Assembly: GCF_003646465.1 (NCBI RefSeq)
Contig: NZ_QZEX01000001.1
Location: 310,001 to 374,000 of the forward strand
Source of the DNA: Chachezhania antarctica
Lineage (GTDB): Bacteria > Pseudomonadota > Alphaproteobacteria > Rhodobacterales > Rhodobacteraceae
Length of the DNA: 64,000 bases
Direction of reading: 5' to 3'
Shown here: piece by piece, positions 1 through 8,974 of the stretch
Layout of the letters: each line of letters starts with the position of its first letter
Numbering within the stretch: the stretch's first letter is position 1
The notes under the pieces: generated by a model
Database searches by the model: none
Seen by the model: only the letters and a program-made list of their open reading frames with translations
Told to the model about the DNA's origin: nothing
Program-made: the position numbers and the translations under genes

Positions 1-686
1 AGAAAAGAGAAAAGTTCGGGTTCTTCATCCCCGGGCTGCGATTCCAAGATGTCCCAATTGATCGTGCGTCCATCCAGGCGCGGCGGGGTGCCGGTTTTCA
101 GTCGTCCGAGAGGGAGATTGAAGGAATCGATCCGCTCGGCCAGTTTGATCGACGGCTTGTCACCCATACGCCCGCCGGGGCGTCGTACGTCGCCGATATG
201 AATAACGCCACGAAGGAAGGTTCCGGTGGTAAGGACAACCGCCCCGGCCCGAATTTCACTGCCATCGGCAAAGAGGACACCAGAAACCCGAAGGCCGTCC
301 ATTAAGAAATCGGTAACCTCGCCTTCGACGATCTCCAGACCTTCGCGGGCTTCGGTCTCGGCCAGCATGGCCGACCTGTAGATTGCGCGATCGGCCTGGG
401 CGCGGGGGCCCCGCACGGCTGGGCCTTTTCTGCGGTTCAGAAGTCGGAACTGAATCCCGGCCTTGTCCGCAACGCGGCCCATGACCCCGTCCATAGCGTC
501 GATTTCGCGGACCAAATGGCCTTTACCAAGACCACCAATGGCTGGATTGCAGCTCATAACGCCAATTCCCTCGCGCTTGAGGGTCACAAGAACTGTTCGC
601 GCGCCCATCCGGGCCGCGGCATGCGCTGCTTCGGCGCCGGCATGTCCGCCGCCGATCACGACGACATCAACAGGTGAATGTTTCAC
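1..686 (-). CDS. mnmG: MnmG (GidA), tRNA uridine-5-carboxymethylaminomethyl modification enzyme, 5' part
   Basis: FAD-dependent partner of MnmE, which installs cmnm5U34 in tRNA anticodons. The minus-strand translation begins with an FAD-binding Rossmann motif ([11 protein letters not shown]), and further in shows the family stretch [16 protein letters not shown]. The gene runs off the left edge, so only about 228 codons are present. I chose the GTG at 686 because AGGAG lies 8 bases upstream of it. An in-frame GTG at 695 has the same AGGAG directly against it, which is too close. The start overlaps a perfect parS palindrome. It is separated from mnmE by 12 bases and is presumably co-transcribed with it. 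In relatives rsmG, parA and parB follow; here they would lie off the left edge. Confidence 0.93.
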   Translation of the reverse strand, partial: MKHSPVDVVVIGGGHAGAEAAHAAARMGARTVLVTLKREGIGVMSCNPAIGGLGKGHLVREIDAMDGVMGRVADKAGIQFRLLNRRKGPAVRGPRAQADRAIYRSAMLAETEAREGLEIVEGEVTDFLMDGLRVSGVLFADGSEIRAGAVVLTTGTFLRGVIHIGDVRRPGGRMGDKPSIKLAERIDSFNLPLGRLKTGTPPRLDGRTINWDILESQPGDEEPELFSF

Positions 687-694
687 GTGAAACA
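679..694. promoter_or_regulatory. parS: parS site (ParB-binding centromere)
   Basis: TGTTTCACGTGAAACA is a perfect 16-bp palindrome identical to the classical bacterial chromosomal parS consensus. It covers the mnmG start codon and the space between its ribosome-binding site and start. ParB loads here to organise and segregate the origin region. In this group parAB usually lie just downstream of mnmG-rsmG, which fits the position. Confidence 0.93.
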
Positions 695-698
695 CTCC

Positions 699-1985
699 TC
701 ACTTTCCTAGACAGAAGCTGGAGAATATCTCGTCCAACAGATTTTCCACATCAACACGGCCCACGAGGGATTCAAGAGCCCGAATCGCATGACGGAGATC
801 TTCGGCAGCCAGATCATACATCTCTGGCCCCTGTTCAAGAAGCCCCTGCGCAGCAATCAGCCCATCTTGGGCCGTCATCATCGCCCAGCGATGTCGCTCG
901 CGGGTCGCAAGACCGGCACTGGCTGAACGATGGGTCAGTATTTCTTCGATTCGGGAGACCAGAACATCGACACCCTGTCCCGTCAGACCGGAAATGGCAT
1001 CAGACGCGTCCATCAGAAGGTCAGCCTTGGGCCGCATCGCTATATCGCCATTTTGTCGCAAATCCTGCGGAACTTCTTCCTCCGACATCAGGAAAACCCG
1101 CAAATCCGCCGCCGCCGCACGTTCCCTGGCCAAGGCCACGCCCATTGCTTCGACCTTGTCCTCGGCCTCGCGCAAGCCGGCAGTATCCAGCAAGGTGACA
1201 GGCAGACCCGCAAGGTCCATGCGAACCTCGATCACGTCGCGCGTTGTTCCTGCGATCTCCGACGTGATCGCCGCTGCGCGGCCCGCCAAGGTATTCAGAA
1301 GCGTGGATTTGCCCGCATTCGGCGGACCAACAATCGCGACTTCAAAGCCCGAGCGGATCCGCTCTGCTATGCGAACACCCTTTATCTCATGGGATAGTTC
1401 ATCCTGAACCGCTATCAATAGCGCCGATACCTCGGGCGTCACGTCGACCGGGACCTCCTCTTCGGCGAAATCTATGGTGGCCTCTATCAAAGCCGCGGCG
1501 CGGATCAGTTTCTCGCGCCAGCCATCGGCAACCGCGCCCAGTGCCCCGCCCAGAACCGCCTGGGCCTGTTTGCGTTGCGCTTCGGTTTCAGCGTCGATCA
1601 GATCCGCCAGGCCTTCGACCTGCGCCAGGTCCATCCGGTTGTTTTCCAAAGCCCGGCGTGTGAACTCCCCGGGTTCGGCTAGGCGCAAATCGGGCAACTC
1701 GGCCAAGCGGCCCAGAACCGCGGAGACACCGGCGACCGACCCATGGATTTGCAGTTCGACCACGTCTTCGCCCGTGAAGCTGCCCGGCCCGGGGAATCCC
1801 AATACGACCGCGTCGTCCAGAACGTCGCCCGACGAATCAAAAAGACGACGGACGGACAGGCCGCGGCCTGCCATTCCGGCGCCTGTCAATTCGTGCACTG
1901 CGGGGAATGCGGCGGGACCGGAAATCCGGATCACCGCCACCCCGGCACGGCCCGGAGCGCTGGCCAGGGCAAAGATCGTGTCCAT
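699..1985 (-). CDS. mnmE: MnmE (TrmE), tRNA modification GTPase
   Basis: GTPase that works with MnmG on wobble uridine. The 428 residues are slightly shorter than the E. coli protein. An N-terminal tetrahydrofolate-binding region (starts [20 protein letters not shown]) is followed by a helical domain and an inserted G domain. In the G domain, G1 is GPPNAGKST (residues 220-228), G3 is DTAG (267-270) and G5 is a SGLTGQG-like motif. The protein ends with the catalytic C-terminal CLGK (family CxGK). The G4 motif is unusual: PKAD at about 319-322 instead of NKxD. It sits directly upstream of mnmG on the same strand. Confidence 0.96.
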   Translation of the reverse strand: MDTIFALASAPGRAGVAVIRISGPAAFPAVHELTGAGMAGRGLSVRRLFDSSGDVLDDAVVLGFPGPGSFTGEDVVELQIHGSVAGVSAVLGRLAELPDLRLAEPGEFTRRALENNRMDLAQVEGLADLIDAETEAQRKQAQAVLGGALGAVADGWREKLIRAAALIEATIDFAEEEVPVDVTPEVSALLIAVQDELSHEIKGVRIAERIRSGFEVAIVGPPNAGKSTLLNTLAGRAAAITSEIAGTTRDVIEVRMDLAGLPVTLLDTAGLREAEDKVEAMGVALARERAAAADLRVFLMSEEEVPQDLRQNGDIAMRPKADLLMDASDAISGLTGQGVDVLVSRIEEILTHRSASAGLATRERHRWAMMTAQDGLIAAQGLLEQGPEMYDLAAEDLRHAIRALESLVGRVDVENLLDEIFSSFCLGK

Positions 1986-2007
1986 GGCCGGCCCTCCCTA
2001 AGGCCTT

Positions 2008-3279
2008 CTAGGTATTCATGGAATCGAAGAACTCGCGGTTCGACTTGGTCTGTTTCAGCTTCGACAGCAGGAACTCGACCGCATCGGTCGTCCCCATCGG
2101 GTTGAGGATCCGCCGCAGCGCGAAGGTTCGCTGCAGGTCGGTCTTGTCGACCAGCAGTTCTTCTTTCCGGGTCCCGGATTTCAGGATATCGATGGCCGGG
2201 AACACTCGTTTGTCTGCGATCTTGCGATCCAGAACCAGTTCCGAGTTGCCGGTGCCCTTGAATTCTTCGAAGATGACTTCGTCCATACGCGAGCCTGTGT
2301 CGATCAGGGCCGTCGCAATGATGGTGAGCGAACCGCCCTCCTCGATGTTCCGCGCGGCACCGAAGAAACGTTTCGGCCGTTGCAGGGCGTTGGCATCCAC
2401 ACCACCGGTCAAAACCTTGCCCGATGATGGCACCACGGTGTTGAAGGCACGACCAAGTCTTGTGATCGAGTCGAGCAGGATCACAACATCTCGTTTGTGC
2501 TCGACAAGTCGCTTGGCCTTTTCGATCACCATTTCCGACACGGCGACGTGGCGCGAGGCGGGTTCGTCGAAGGTCGAGGACACGACCTCCCCCTTCACCG
2601 AACGCTGCATGTCGGTGACTTCTTCCGGGCGTTCGTCGATCAGCAGGACGATCAGGTAGCACTCGGGGTGGTTCTTCTCGATCGAGTTGGCGATGTTCTG
2701 CAGGATGACCGTCTTACCCGTCCGCGGCGGTGCCACGATCAGCGAGCGCTGGCCCTTGCCGATGGGCGCGACCAGGTCGATCACGCGGGCCGACTTGTCC
2801 CTGATCGTCGGGTCCTCGATTTCAAGGTTCAGACGTTCGTCCGGATAAAGCGGCGTAAGGTTGTCGAACGCGATCTTGTGGCGGGCGCGATCAGGATCCT
2901 GGAAGTTGATCTTGGTGACTTCGGTCAGCGCGAAATAGCGTTCGTTGTCACCGGGAGCCTTGATGACGCCTTCGATGGTGTCACCGGTCCGCAGGCTGTG
3001 GGCACGGATCATGTCGGGCGAGACATAGATATCGTCGGGACCCGGCAGGTAGTTCGCTTCGGTGGATCGCAGGAAGCCAAAGCCGTCCTGCAGGACCTCC
3101 AGCACGCCATCGCCCGAGATTTCCCAGCCTTCGTCCGCGCGTTCGCGGAGGATCTGGAACATCATCTCGCCCTTGCGCATGGTCGAGGCGTTTTCGATCT
3201 CCAGCTCTTCGGCCATGGACAGGAGGTCCTTGGCGGTCTGTGCCTTGAGATCGTAGAGGTTGAGGGATTCTTGAGTCAT
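2008..3279 (-). CDS. rho: Transcription termination factor Rho
   Basis: Hexameric RNA helicase that terminates transcription, 423 residues. Visible are an N-terminal helical Rho_N domain, an RNA-binding cold-shock-like domain around residues 60-105 (DGFGFLRS), the P-loop APPRTGKT (183-190) and a Walker B/DSITRLGR segment. I chose the ATG at 3279 ([12 protein letters not shown]) because it matches the usual alphaproteobacterial N terminus; the frame stays open upstream but reads like leader sequence. It lies between mnmE and hemJ, a common order near alphaproteobacterial origins. Many gene ends in this window lack a U-tract hairpin, so Rho-dependent ends are likely here. Confidence 0.97.
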   Translation of the reverse strand: MTQESLNLYDLKAQTAKDLLSMAEELEIENASTMRKGEMMFQILRERADEGWEISGDGVLEVLQDGFGFLRSTEANYLPGPDDIYVSPDMIRAHSLRTGDTIEGVIKAPGDNERYFALTEVTKINFQDPDRARHKIAFDNLTPLYPDERLNLEIEDPTIRDKSARVIDLVAPIGKGQRSLIVAPPRTGKTVILQNIANSIEKNHPECYLIVLLIDERPEEVTDMQRSVKGEVVSSTFDEPASRHVAVSEMVIEKAKRLVEHKRDVVILLDSITRLGRAFNTVVPSSGKVLTGGVDANALQRPKRFFGAARNIEEGGSLTIIATALIDTGSRMDEVIFEEFKGTGNSELVLDRKIADKRVFPAIDILKSGTRKEELLVDKTDLQRTFALRRILNPMGTTDAVEFLLSKLKQTKSNREFFDSMNT

Positions 3280-3425
3280 GAAATACGGGCCTAACGCGCA
3301 CCGGTTTCGGTTGGTGCTGTCTGTTATTGGTCTGGGAAGGCACGCTGTCCGGACGGACAGGTTGGCTGGGCGTATAGGCAAAGCGGCGGGGCGAGTCAAA
3401 TCTTTCCCGCGAGGTCCGGGTTACA

Positions 3426-3513
3426 GTGCGTGCAAAGCACACACCCTACGCCAAGGTTTCCCCGCCGGCGATCCCCTTCCGACGGTCGGTAGGGTGCGTG
3501 GTTTCCACGCACC
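3426..3513. repeat. Pair of inverted short palindromic repeat units
   Basis: Between rho and hemJ two related units face each other. The first (3426-3450) reads GTGCGTGCAAAGCACACACC then CTACG. The second, on the other strand (3513-3487), reads GGTGCGTGGAAACCACGCAC then CCTACCG. The right-hand unit is a perfect 9-bp stem (GGTGCGTGG / CCACGCACC, 3493-3513) with a TTT loop, just after the hemJ stop. They are probably REP-like elements that double as a transcription end; there is no T-tract. Confidence 0.6.
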
Positions 3514-3523
3514 AAGCCCGGGC

Positions 3524-3970
3524 CTAGAACCGCACCACGACGGAAATCACGATCAATGCCATCAGAACCGTCGGCAGTTCATTCATCATCCGGAACTGGC
3601 GGCCCGTCAGGCGGTTCTGCCCCTTTGCAAAGTCTTTCCGGCGCAGCCCTAGCCAATGATGGAACCATGTCATCGCGAGCACGCCCGCAGCCTTCGTGTA
3701 GGGCCAGACAGCGCTCCAGTCGACCAGGCCCGGCGTGAAGACCAGACACAGGCCAAAGACCCATGTGGCGATCATGGCCGGGTTCATGATTGCCCTCAGA
3801 AGCTTCACTTCCATCACCTCGAAGACCGGTCCGATCTCCTTCTCGGTCCTTTCAACGTGATAGACGAAGAGCCGTGGCAGATAGAAGAGACCGGCCATCC
3901 AGGCGATCACGGCCATGATGTGAAACGCCTTGGTCCAAGGGTAGAGCCAGATCAGTACATCCTGGATCAT
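3524..3970 (-). CDS. hemJ: HemJ, protoporphyrinogen IX oxidase
   Basis: Small haem-dependent membrane enzyme (UPF0093/CopD-like) that oxidises protoporphyrinogen IX in haem synthesis. The 148 residues form four hydrophobic segments. The N-terminal YPWTKAFHIMAVIAWMAGLF, with its conserved His and the downstream LPRLFVYH, is typical of the family, as are the basic GLRRKDFA and the C-terminal FRMMNELPTVLM. It lies downstream of the proposed origin, transcribed away from maf. The hairpin pair described above follows its stop. Confidence 0.92.
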   Translation of the reverse strand: MIQDVLIWLYPWTKAFHIMAVIAWMAGLFYLPRLFVYHVERTEKEIGPVFEVMEVKLLRAIMNPAMIATWVFGLCLVFTPGLVDWSAVWPYTKAAGVLAMTWFHHWLGLRRKDFAKGQNRLTGRQFRMMNELPTVLMALIVISVVVRF

Positions 3971-4372
3971 GTCGTTCGTCCCGACCCCGCCTCTCTTAAT
4001 ATTAAATATATATTAAGAAGAGATGATGTTTTTGTAGTGTCAGGGAAACCCGTGGATAAAAGAGTTCTCACCATGATCCTCCCCAGCCTTCCGCATGTGA
4101 ACGAACGCGCTGGCCTGTTTGTGTATATACACTAATATCTTTTAATTTCAAACGACTAAGCCAGTATGCTCGCCAGAAAAGCTGTGGAAAACACGGGAAC
4201 AACCTTGTTCTGTCCTGTCTTGTCCCAGCCCGCCGGTTATCCTTATCCCGGGTGAGTGGTTTCCTGCAATCCGCCGCGAAACACGCCTGAACCGCGCCCT
4301 CTTGCGCTTCGGGCCGATTTTCAGGACAACCGTCCCCGGGCTCAAGGCCCTTTCCCCCACCGGATTATCCAC
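3971..4372. other. oriC: Candidate chromosomal replication origin (oriC)
   Basis: A 402-bp gap with no gene between divergent hemJ and maf, markedly richer in A+T than its surroundings. DnaA-box matches: TTATCCACA at 4365-4373 (perfect, overlapping the maf start), TTTTCCACA on the minus strand at 4191-4183, TTATCCACG on the minus strand at 4059-4051 (one mismatch), and a TTATCCTTATCCC run at 4237. AT-rich palindromes are CTTAATAT...ATATTAAG (3995-4017), a possible unwinding element, and GTGTATATACAC (4121-4132). The parS site 3.3 kb away and the hemJ/maf gene order support the call. It has not been tested. Confidence 0.6.
4002..4016. promoter_or_regulatory. CtrA-type motif TTAA-N7-TTAA
   Basis: TTAA at 4002-4005 and TTAA at 4013-4016 are separated by exactly seven bases, the full CtrA recognition pattern. 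A third TTAA lies at 3996. It sits inside the proposed oriC. In Caulobacter CtrA bound at oriC blocks initiation. The stretch is so AT-rich that chance occurrence is possible. Confidence 0.35.
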
Positions 4373-4972
4373 ATGTCCCCTGCCCTTGTCCTTGCTTCCG
4401 GTTCCGCCACGCGCGCGGCGCTCTTGGCCAATGCGGGCGTGACAGTTGACTGCGTGCCCCCCCGCGTGGACGAGGACGCGCTGAAAGCCGCCCTCCTGGC
4501 AGAGGATGCCAAGCCCCGCGACATCGCCGATGCGCTGGCCGAAGCGAAGGCCCGCAAGGTCGCGACCCGCCGGACGGATGCGATGGTCATCGGCTGCGAC
4601 CAGGTGCTGGAATTCGAAGGTACGATCCTGTCGAAGCCCGAAAGCCGGGACGACGCGCTGGCCCACCTGAAGGCGATGCGCGGCACTCGCCATGTCCTGT
4701 GGTCGGCGGCGGTGATCTATGAAGGCGCCCAGCCGGTCTGGCGGCACGTTGCGCGGGTCGACATGACCATGCGCGAGTTGTCGGACGCCTACCTTGAAGA
4801 CTACGTCACCCGGAACTGGGACAGCATTCAGGCATCAGTCGGGGGTTATAAACTGGAAGAGGAAGGCGCGCGCTTGTTCTCCGCCGTCTCGGGGGATTAC
4901 TTTACAGTGCTCGGGCTGCCCCTGCTCGAAATCCTCGGCTACCTGATGTTGCGAAAGGTTCTTGTGTCATGA
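4373..4972 (+). CDS. maf: Maf-family nucleotide pyrophosphatase
   Basis: House-cleaning nucleoside triphosphate pyrophosphatase that hydrolyses non-canonical or modified NTPs to NMPs. 199 residues, usual length. The N-terminal [14 protein letters not shown] contains the SxSxxR phosphate-binding motif, and IGCDQVL carries the conserved acidic residue. [15 protein letters not shown] closes the fold. The ATG at 4373 places the conserved strand directly after the start; a DnaA box overlaps this start. It is first in the maf-aroE-coaE-dnaQ operon and overlaps aroE by 4 bases. Substrate preference (dTTP/UTP or 7-methyl-GTP type) cannot be told here. Confidence 0.92.
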   Translation: MSPALVLASGSATRAALLANAGVTVDCVPPRVDEDALKAALLAEDAKPRDIADALAEAKARKVATRRTDAMVIGCDQVLEFEGTILSKPESRDDALAHLKAMRGTRHVLWSAAVIYEGAQPVWRHVARVDMTMRELSDAYLEDYVTRNWDSIQASVGGYKLEEEGARLFSAVSGDYFTVLGLPLLEILGYLMLRKVLVS

Positions 4973-5802
4973 CTGGTACGCGGATCCCCCTTGCCGGCGT
5001 GATCGGCTCTCCCATCTCGCATTCCAAATCGCCGCAGATCCACCGCCACTGGCTGAATGCCTACGGCCTGTCGGGGCACTACATCCCCATGGACATCGAC
5101 CGCGACGATCTGGGCGACGTGATCCGCACGTTGCCGAAGATGGGGTTTGTCGGAGTGAACATCACGGTGCCGCACAAGGAAGTCGTGATGGAGATCGCGG
5201 ATACCATCACCGACCGTGCGATCCTGATCGGGGCGGTGAACACGCTGATCTTCCGCAAGGACGGCAAGATCATGGGCGACAACACCGATGGCTATGGCTT
5301 CATGGAAAACATCCGCGCCGGCGCGCCGCACTGGGATCCGAAGGCGGGTCCGGTGGCCGTTCTGGGCGCGGGCGGTGCCGCACGGGCCGTCGTGGCCGCG
5401 CTGTCGGATGCCGGCGTGCCGCAGATCCTGCTGACCAATCGCACGCGGATCCGGGCCGAGAAGCTGAAGGAAGAATTCGGCCAGCGCGTGAAGGTGACCG
5501 ACTGGGTGCAGGCCGGCAACATCATCGACGAAGCGTCGCTGGTGGTGAACACGACCTCGCTTGGCATGGTGGGCCAGCCGGAACTGCGCGTGCCGCTGGA
5601 TGGCCTGACACCCGAAACAATCGTGACGGATCTCGTTTACAACCCGCTGAAGACCCGCCTTCTGGCCGCGGCCGAGGAGGCAGGCTGCACGACAGTGGAC
5701 GGTCTCGGGATGCTTTTGCACCAGGCGGTTCCCGCCTTCGAACGCTGGTTCGGGATCCGTCCCGAAGTGGATGCGGCAGCACGGGCCGCAGCGATGCGAT
5801 GA
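4969..5802 (+). CDS. aroE: Shikimate dehydrogenase
   Basis: NADPH-dependent reduction of 3-dehydroshikimate to shikimate, fourth step toward chorismate. 277 residues. Substrate-site sequence [12 protein letters not shown], the catalytic Lys in NITVPHK, the catalytic Asp in DNTDGYGF, the dinucleotide-binding GAGGAARA and an NRT motif are all present. Start and stop overlap the neighbours (ATGA at both ends), indicating translational coupling with maf and coaE. Confidence 0.97.
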   Translation: MTGTRIPLAGVIGSPISHSKSPQIHRHWLNAYGLSGHYIPMDIDRDDLGDVIRTLPKMGFVGVNITVPHKEVVMEIADTITDRAILIGAVNTLIFRKDGKIMGDNTDGYGFMENIRAGAPHWDPKAGPVAVLGAGGAARAVVAALSDAGVPQILLTNRTRIRAEKLKEEFGQRVKVTDWVQAGNIIDEASLVVNTTSLGMVGQPELRVPLDGLTPETIVTDLVYNPLKTRLLAAAEEAGCTTVDGLGMLLHQAVPAFERWFGIRPEVDAAARAAAMR

Positions 5803-6392
5803 CCTATGTTCTGGGTTTGACCGGGTCCATCGGCATGGGCAAGAGTACGACGGCGAAGATGTTCGCCGACCAAGGTTGCGCCATCTGGGACGCGGACGCC
5901 GCCGTCCACCGCCTGTATGGCAAGGGCGGTGCCGCTGTCGAACCGATGGCCGCGGCCTTTCCCGACGCGATCTTCAACGGGAGCGTCAGCCGTGAGGCGT
6001 TGAAAGAAATCATCGCGCGCGATCCCGATGCCTTGAAGACCATAGAATCCATCGTGCATCCCCTCGTGGGCCAGGACCGCGCCGAATTTCGCGCGCAGGC
6101 CAAGGCGGATATCGTCGTGGTCGATATCCCGCTCCTGTTCGAAACCGGTGGCGAGGCGCGCGTCGACGGGGTCGCGGTCGTCAGCGTGGATGCCGCGACG
6201 CAGGAAGACCGCGTGCTGGCACGCGGGACGATGACGACGGCACAGTTCGAGGCGATAAGGGCCAAACAGATGCCCGACGCCGAGAAGCGCACGCGGGCCG
6301 ACTGGGTGATCGAAACCGACACGGTGGAACATGCCCGTGCTCAGGTCATTGAAATCGTGAAGGAAATCCGGGAGCGTCTGCGACATGCGTGA
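5799..6392 (+). CDS. coaE: Dephospho-CoA kinase
   Basis: Phosphorylates the ribose 3'-OH of dephospho-CoA, the last step of coenzyme A synthesis. 197 residues. P-loop GSIGMGKST near residues 8-16, an early ADAAVH segment, VDIPLLFET, and a C-terminal half with the ADWVIETD strand. The ATG at 5799 overlaps the aroE stop by 4 bases, and the stop overlaps dnaQ by 8 bases. Confidence 0.96.
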   Translation: MTYVLGLTGSIGMGKSTTAKMFADQGCAIWDADAAVHRLYGKGGAAVEPMAAAFPDAIFNGSVSREALKEIIARDPDALKTIESIVHPLVGQDRAEFRAQAKADIVVVDIPLLFETGGEARVDGVAVVSVDAATQEDRVLARGTMTTAQFEAIRAKQMPDAEKRTRADWVIETDTVEHARAQVIEIVKEIRERLRHA

Positions 6393-7074
6393 GATTGTGC
6401 TCGACACCGAAACGACCGGCTTCAAGCCCGAGGAAGGCCACCGCATCGTCGAAATCGGCGGGGTCGAGCTGTTCAATCACGTGCCCACGGGCCGGACCTA
6501 TCACCAGTACATCAACCCCGAACGCGACATGCCGCAAGAGGCCTTCGCGGTGCATGGCCTGTCGATCGAATTCCTGTCCGACAAGCCGCGCTTTGCCGAG
6601 ATCGGGCAGGCCTTCCTCGATTTCGTGGGCGACGCGAAGCTGGTGATCCATAATGCCAGCTTCGACATGACCTTCCTGAATGCCGAGCTGAAATGGATGC
6701 GCCTGCCCGGCCTGCCGATGGACCAGGCCATCGACACGCTGACCATGGCGCGCGAGAAATACCCGGGCTCGCCCGCCTCGCTCGATGCACTCTGCCGCCG
6801 GTTCAACATCGACAACACGGCGCGAACCCTGCACGGCGCATTGCTCGACTCGGAAATCCTGGCCGAGGTCTACCTCGAAATGATCGGCGGCCGTCAGCCC
6901 GATTTCGCGCTGTCGATGGATTACTCCGACACTTCCGGCGAAGGCGGCACCGACTGGCGCCCGATGCCCCGCGAAAAGCCCCTGCCGCCCCGGATCACCG
7001 ACGCGGAACGCGCCGCGCACGAGGCGTTCGTGGCGAAGCTGGGCGACAACGCGCTCTGGGCCAAGCTTGGCTGA
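6385..7074 (+). CDS. dnaQ: DNA polymerase III epsilon subunit (3'-5' proofreading exonuclease)
   Basis: DEDDh-type exonuclease of the replicative polymerase core. 229 residues. Exo I is LDTETTG at the N terminus, Exo II is HNASFDMTF and Exo III is [15 protein letters not shown]. The C-terminal tail after about residue 185 is the likely polymerase-binding segment. It is the last gene of the maf operon. The gap after it contains two repeat elements before the convergent smr gene. Confidence 0.96.
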   Translation: MREIVLDTETTGFKPEEGHRIVEIGGVELFNHVPTGRTYHQYINPERDMPQEAFAVHGLSIEFLSDKPRFAEIGQAFLDFVGDAKLVIHNASFDMTFLNAELKWMRLPGLPMDQAIDTLTMAREKYPGSPASLDALCRRFNIDNTARTLHGALLDSEILAEVYLEMIGGRQPDFALSMDYSDTSGEGGTDWRPMPREKPLPPRITDAERAAHEAFVAKLGDNALWAKLG

Positions 7075-7082
7075 CGCGGCCC

Positions 7083-7156
7083 CGCGCCCGTCACCGGCCC
7101 ACCCGCCCTCCCTGCGTCGGATCCCTGCGGGATCCTCCTTGCCGATGACGGGCGCG
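7083..7156. repeat. Nested double-hairpin repeat, copy 1
   Basis: Outer arms CGCGCCCGTCACCGGC (7083-7098) and GCCGATGACGGGCGCG (7141-7156) pair at 15 of 16 positions. Between them sit a pyrimidine-rich CCCACCC core and a perfect inner stem GGATCCC-TGC-GGGATCC (7119-7135) flanked by GTC and TCC. The same architecture with different but still pairing stems recurs at 10858, 12275, 25027 and 62492. Confidence 0.7.
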
Positions 7157-7182
7157 GTCCGGGATCGCTTAACCGTGGGATC

Positions 7183-7274
7183 CTGAGTATTTGAAGAAGA
7201 GAAGAAGCAGGAAAAGCGCCCTGATTTCTTTGGTCTTCAAATACCTCGGGGGTCTGGGGGCAGAGCCCCCGGCG
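7183..7274. repeat. GTATTT-armed palindromic repeat, copy A
   Basis: Arms GTATTTGAAGA (7187-7197) and TCTTCAAATAC (7234-7244) are perfect complements, followed by a GGGGGCAGAGCCCCC hairpin next to the smr stop. It belongs to a family with copies at 15453, 30083, 35313 and 39374. It probably serves as a transcription end between the convergent dnaQ and smr genes. Confidence 0.65.
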
Positions 7275-7279
7275 CGACG

Positions 7280-7885
7280 CTACCGCGGTTTCCGAAGGTA
7301 GACGTAAAGCGCCCCTTCGCCGCCATGCTTCACATGCGCCTGGCTGACCTGCAGCACCGCGTGGTTCAGCGGCGCCATGGACAGCCATCGCGGCACCTGG
7401 TGGCGCAGCACGCCGTGGGGCACGGGCATCGGGCCGTGTGTATCGCCGGGCCGGCCCTTTCCGGTGATCACCAGCACCAGCCGGCGGCCGTGGGATTGCG
7501 AGGACAGGATGAAGCGGGTCAGCGCCGGATGCGCGCGGGCCTGCGTCATGCCGTGAAGATCGATGCGGGCCTCCGGCTCCAGCTTGCCGCGGCGGAGGCG
7601 GGTGAAGGCCTTGCGGTCCATGTTCAGGGGCTGCGTCGCCAGACGCTCGGAGAGGGGCGCGACCAGATCGTGATCCTTGTCCTTCTTTACCGCGCGGTCC
7701 CCCAGCCGGAAGCCGGGCAGGTCCGGTTTCGGGGCTGGCACCGCCGTTTGGGTGCCATTGATCGTGTCCTTCGCAGGCGCCTGTTCGCCGCCTTCGAGAT
7801 TGCGGCGCCCCAGCGGATCGGCGCTTTGCGCGATCCGGTTCCACAGCTCCATCTCCTGCTGGTTCGGGCGGCGCTTGCGGGGCAT
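7280..7885 (-). CDS. Smr-domain protein
   Basis: About 201 residues. A basic, disordered N-terminal half precedes a C-terminal Smr (MutS2-C-like) endonuclease domain with IDLHGMT, the LVITGKGR loop and HGGEGALYVYLRK. Smr domains nick DNA or act on RNA; for stand-alone alphaproteobacterial members the role is not established. I used the ATG at 7885, which overlaps the mltA stop by one base; a GTG directly before it (7888) is also possible. Transcribed after mltA and the Tim44-like gene. Confidence 0.85.
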   Translation of the reverse strand: MPRKRRPNQQEMELWNRIAQSADPLGRRNLEGGEQAPAKDTINGTQTAVPAPKPDLPGFRLGDRAVKKDKDHDLVAPLSERLATQPLNMDRKAFTRLRRGKLEPEARIDLHGMTQARAHPALTRFILSSQSHGRRLVLVITGKGRPGDTHGPMPVPHGVLRHQVPRWLSMAPLNHAVLQVSQAHVKHGGEGALYVYLRKPR

Positions 7886-8967
7886 CACGCGTCCCCGGGC
7901 AGCAGGGCGTAGGCTCTCTGGATCGGCATCAGGACGACCATGCGTCCGTCATCGCGCATGCGTCCGGCGATGCGGCCCGCCTTGTCGCCGGTACCGACGA
8001 AGATGTCGGCCCGCTGGGCACCCTTGATCGCGGCGCCCGTATCCTGCGCGATCATCAGGCGGCGCATCGGGTCGGTACCGTCAGCCTCGATCCAGACAGG
8101 CGCACCGAGAGGCGTGTAAAGCGGATCCACCGCGATCGACCGCATCGGCGTAAGCGACCGGTTCATCGCGCCAAGGGGTCCGCGATGGGCGGGCACTTCC
8201 GAGACCTCGCGGAAGAACACGTAGGACGGGTTGTGATAGAGCAGTTCTTCCCCGTCTTCGGGGTTGCGCTTGACCCAGTTGCCGATCACCTGGGCGCTGA
8301 CCTGGTGCGGTTCGTACACGCCACGGCGGACAAGCTCTGTCCCGATGGAGCGGTAGGGATGTCCGTTTGCGCCGCCATAGCCCACGCGGATCGCGCTGCC
8401 GTCGCGCAGGCGGATGCGGCCAGAGCCTTGTATCTGAAGGAAAAACAATTCGACCGGGTCGTCGACCCACGCGATTTCCAGCCCGCGGCCTTCAAGCGCA
8501 TCTGTTGTCAGGATCTCGCGCCGGGACAGCCATGGGCCCTCTGCGTGGATCTCGGCCGGGGTTGCGTATACGGGATAACGAAAGCGGTCGTCGGGGCGGC
8601 GGGCGCCTTGGAGCTCGGGTTCGAAATAGCCCGTGAAGACGGCCGGGCGGCCCTGGGCAATCTCGACCGGGCGGAAGAACAGTTCGAAGAAGGTCCGCGC
8701 CTCCTCTTCCCGCATGCTTTGCGCCACGGCGCACAGGTTGCGCCAGTCGGGCGCTTTCATGTCGGCGCAGGTGCTTGTGAAGACGTTCAGCGCGGCGGCG
8801 TGATCCTCGTCCTCCCAGCCATCCAGATCGGTGAAATCGAGGATCGTGTGGGTTGTGTCCATCGCGCCGAGATCGGCAAGGCCAGCGGTGGCGAGGGATG
8901 CGGCGACGGCGATTCCCGCGAGCCCGGCCCGCGCAAGAAATCCGATGGCCCCCGATCCCCCGGTCAC
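7885..8967 (-). CDS. mltA: MltA, membrane-bound lytic murein transglycosylase A
   Basis: Cleaves peptidoglycan glycan strands with formation of 1,6-anhydro-MurNAc. 360 residues. A hydrophobic N-terminal signal segment (about residues 7-30) lacks an obvious lipobox Cys. The MltA barrel follows (FTGYFEPELQG, FFLQIQGSGRIRL, GYGGANGHPYRSIG), and a C-terminal 3D domain ends with the Asp-rich IAQDTGAAIKG and ADIFVGTG. GTG start at 8967, 7 bases after the upstream gene. Its anhydro-muropeptide products feed the recycling pathway encoded by amgK-murU further along. Confidence 0.93.
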   Translation of the reverse strand: MTGGSGAIGFLARAGLAGIAVAASLATAGLADLGAMDTTHTILDFTDLDGWEDEDHAAALNVFTSTCADMKAPDWRNLCAVAQSMREEEARTFFELFFRPVEIAQGRPAVFTGYFEPELQGARRPDDRFRYPVYATPAEIHAEGPWLSRREILTTDALEGRGLEIAWVDDPVELFFLQIQGSGRIRLRDGSAIRVGYGGANGHPYRSIGTELVRRGVYEPHQVSAQVIGNWVKRNPEDGEELLYHNPSYVFFREVSEVPAHRGPLGAMNRSLTPMRSIAVDPLYTPLGAPVWIEADGTDPMRRLMIAQDTGAAIKGAQRADIFVGTGDKAGRIAGRMRDDGRMVVLMPIQRAYALLPGDA

Positions 8968-8974
8968 GAGTCCG

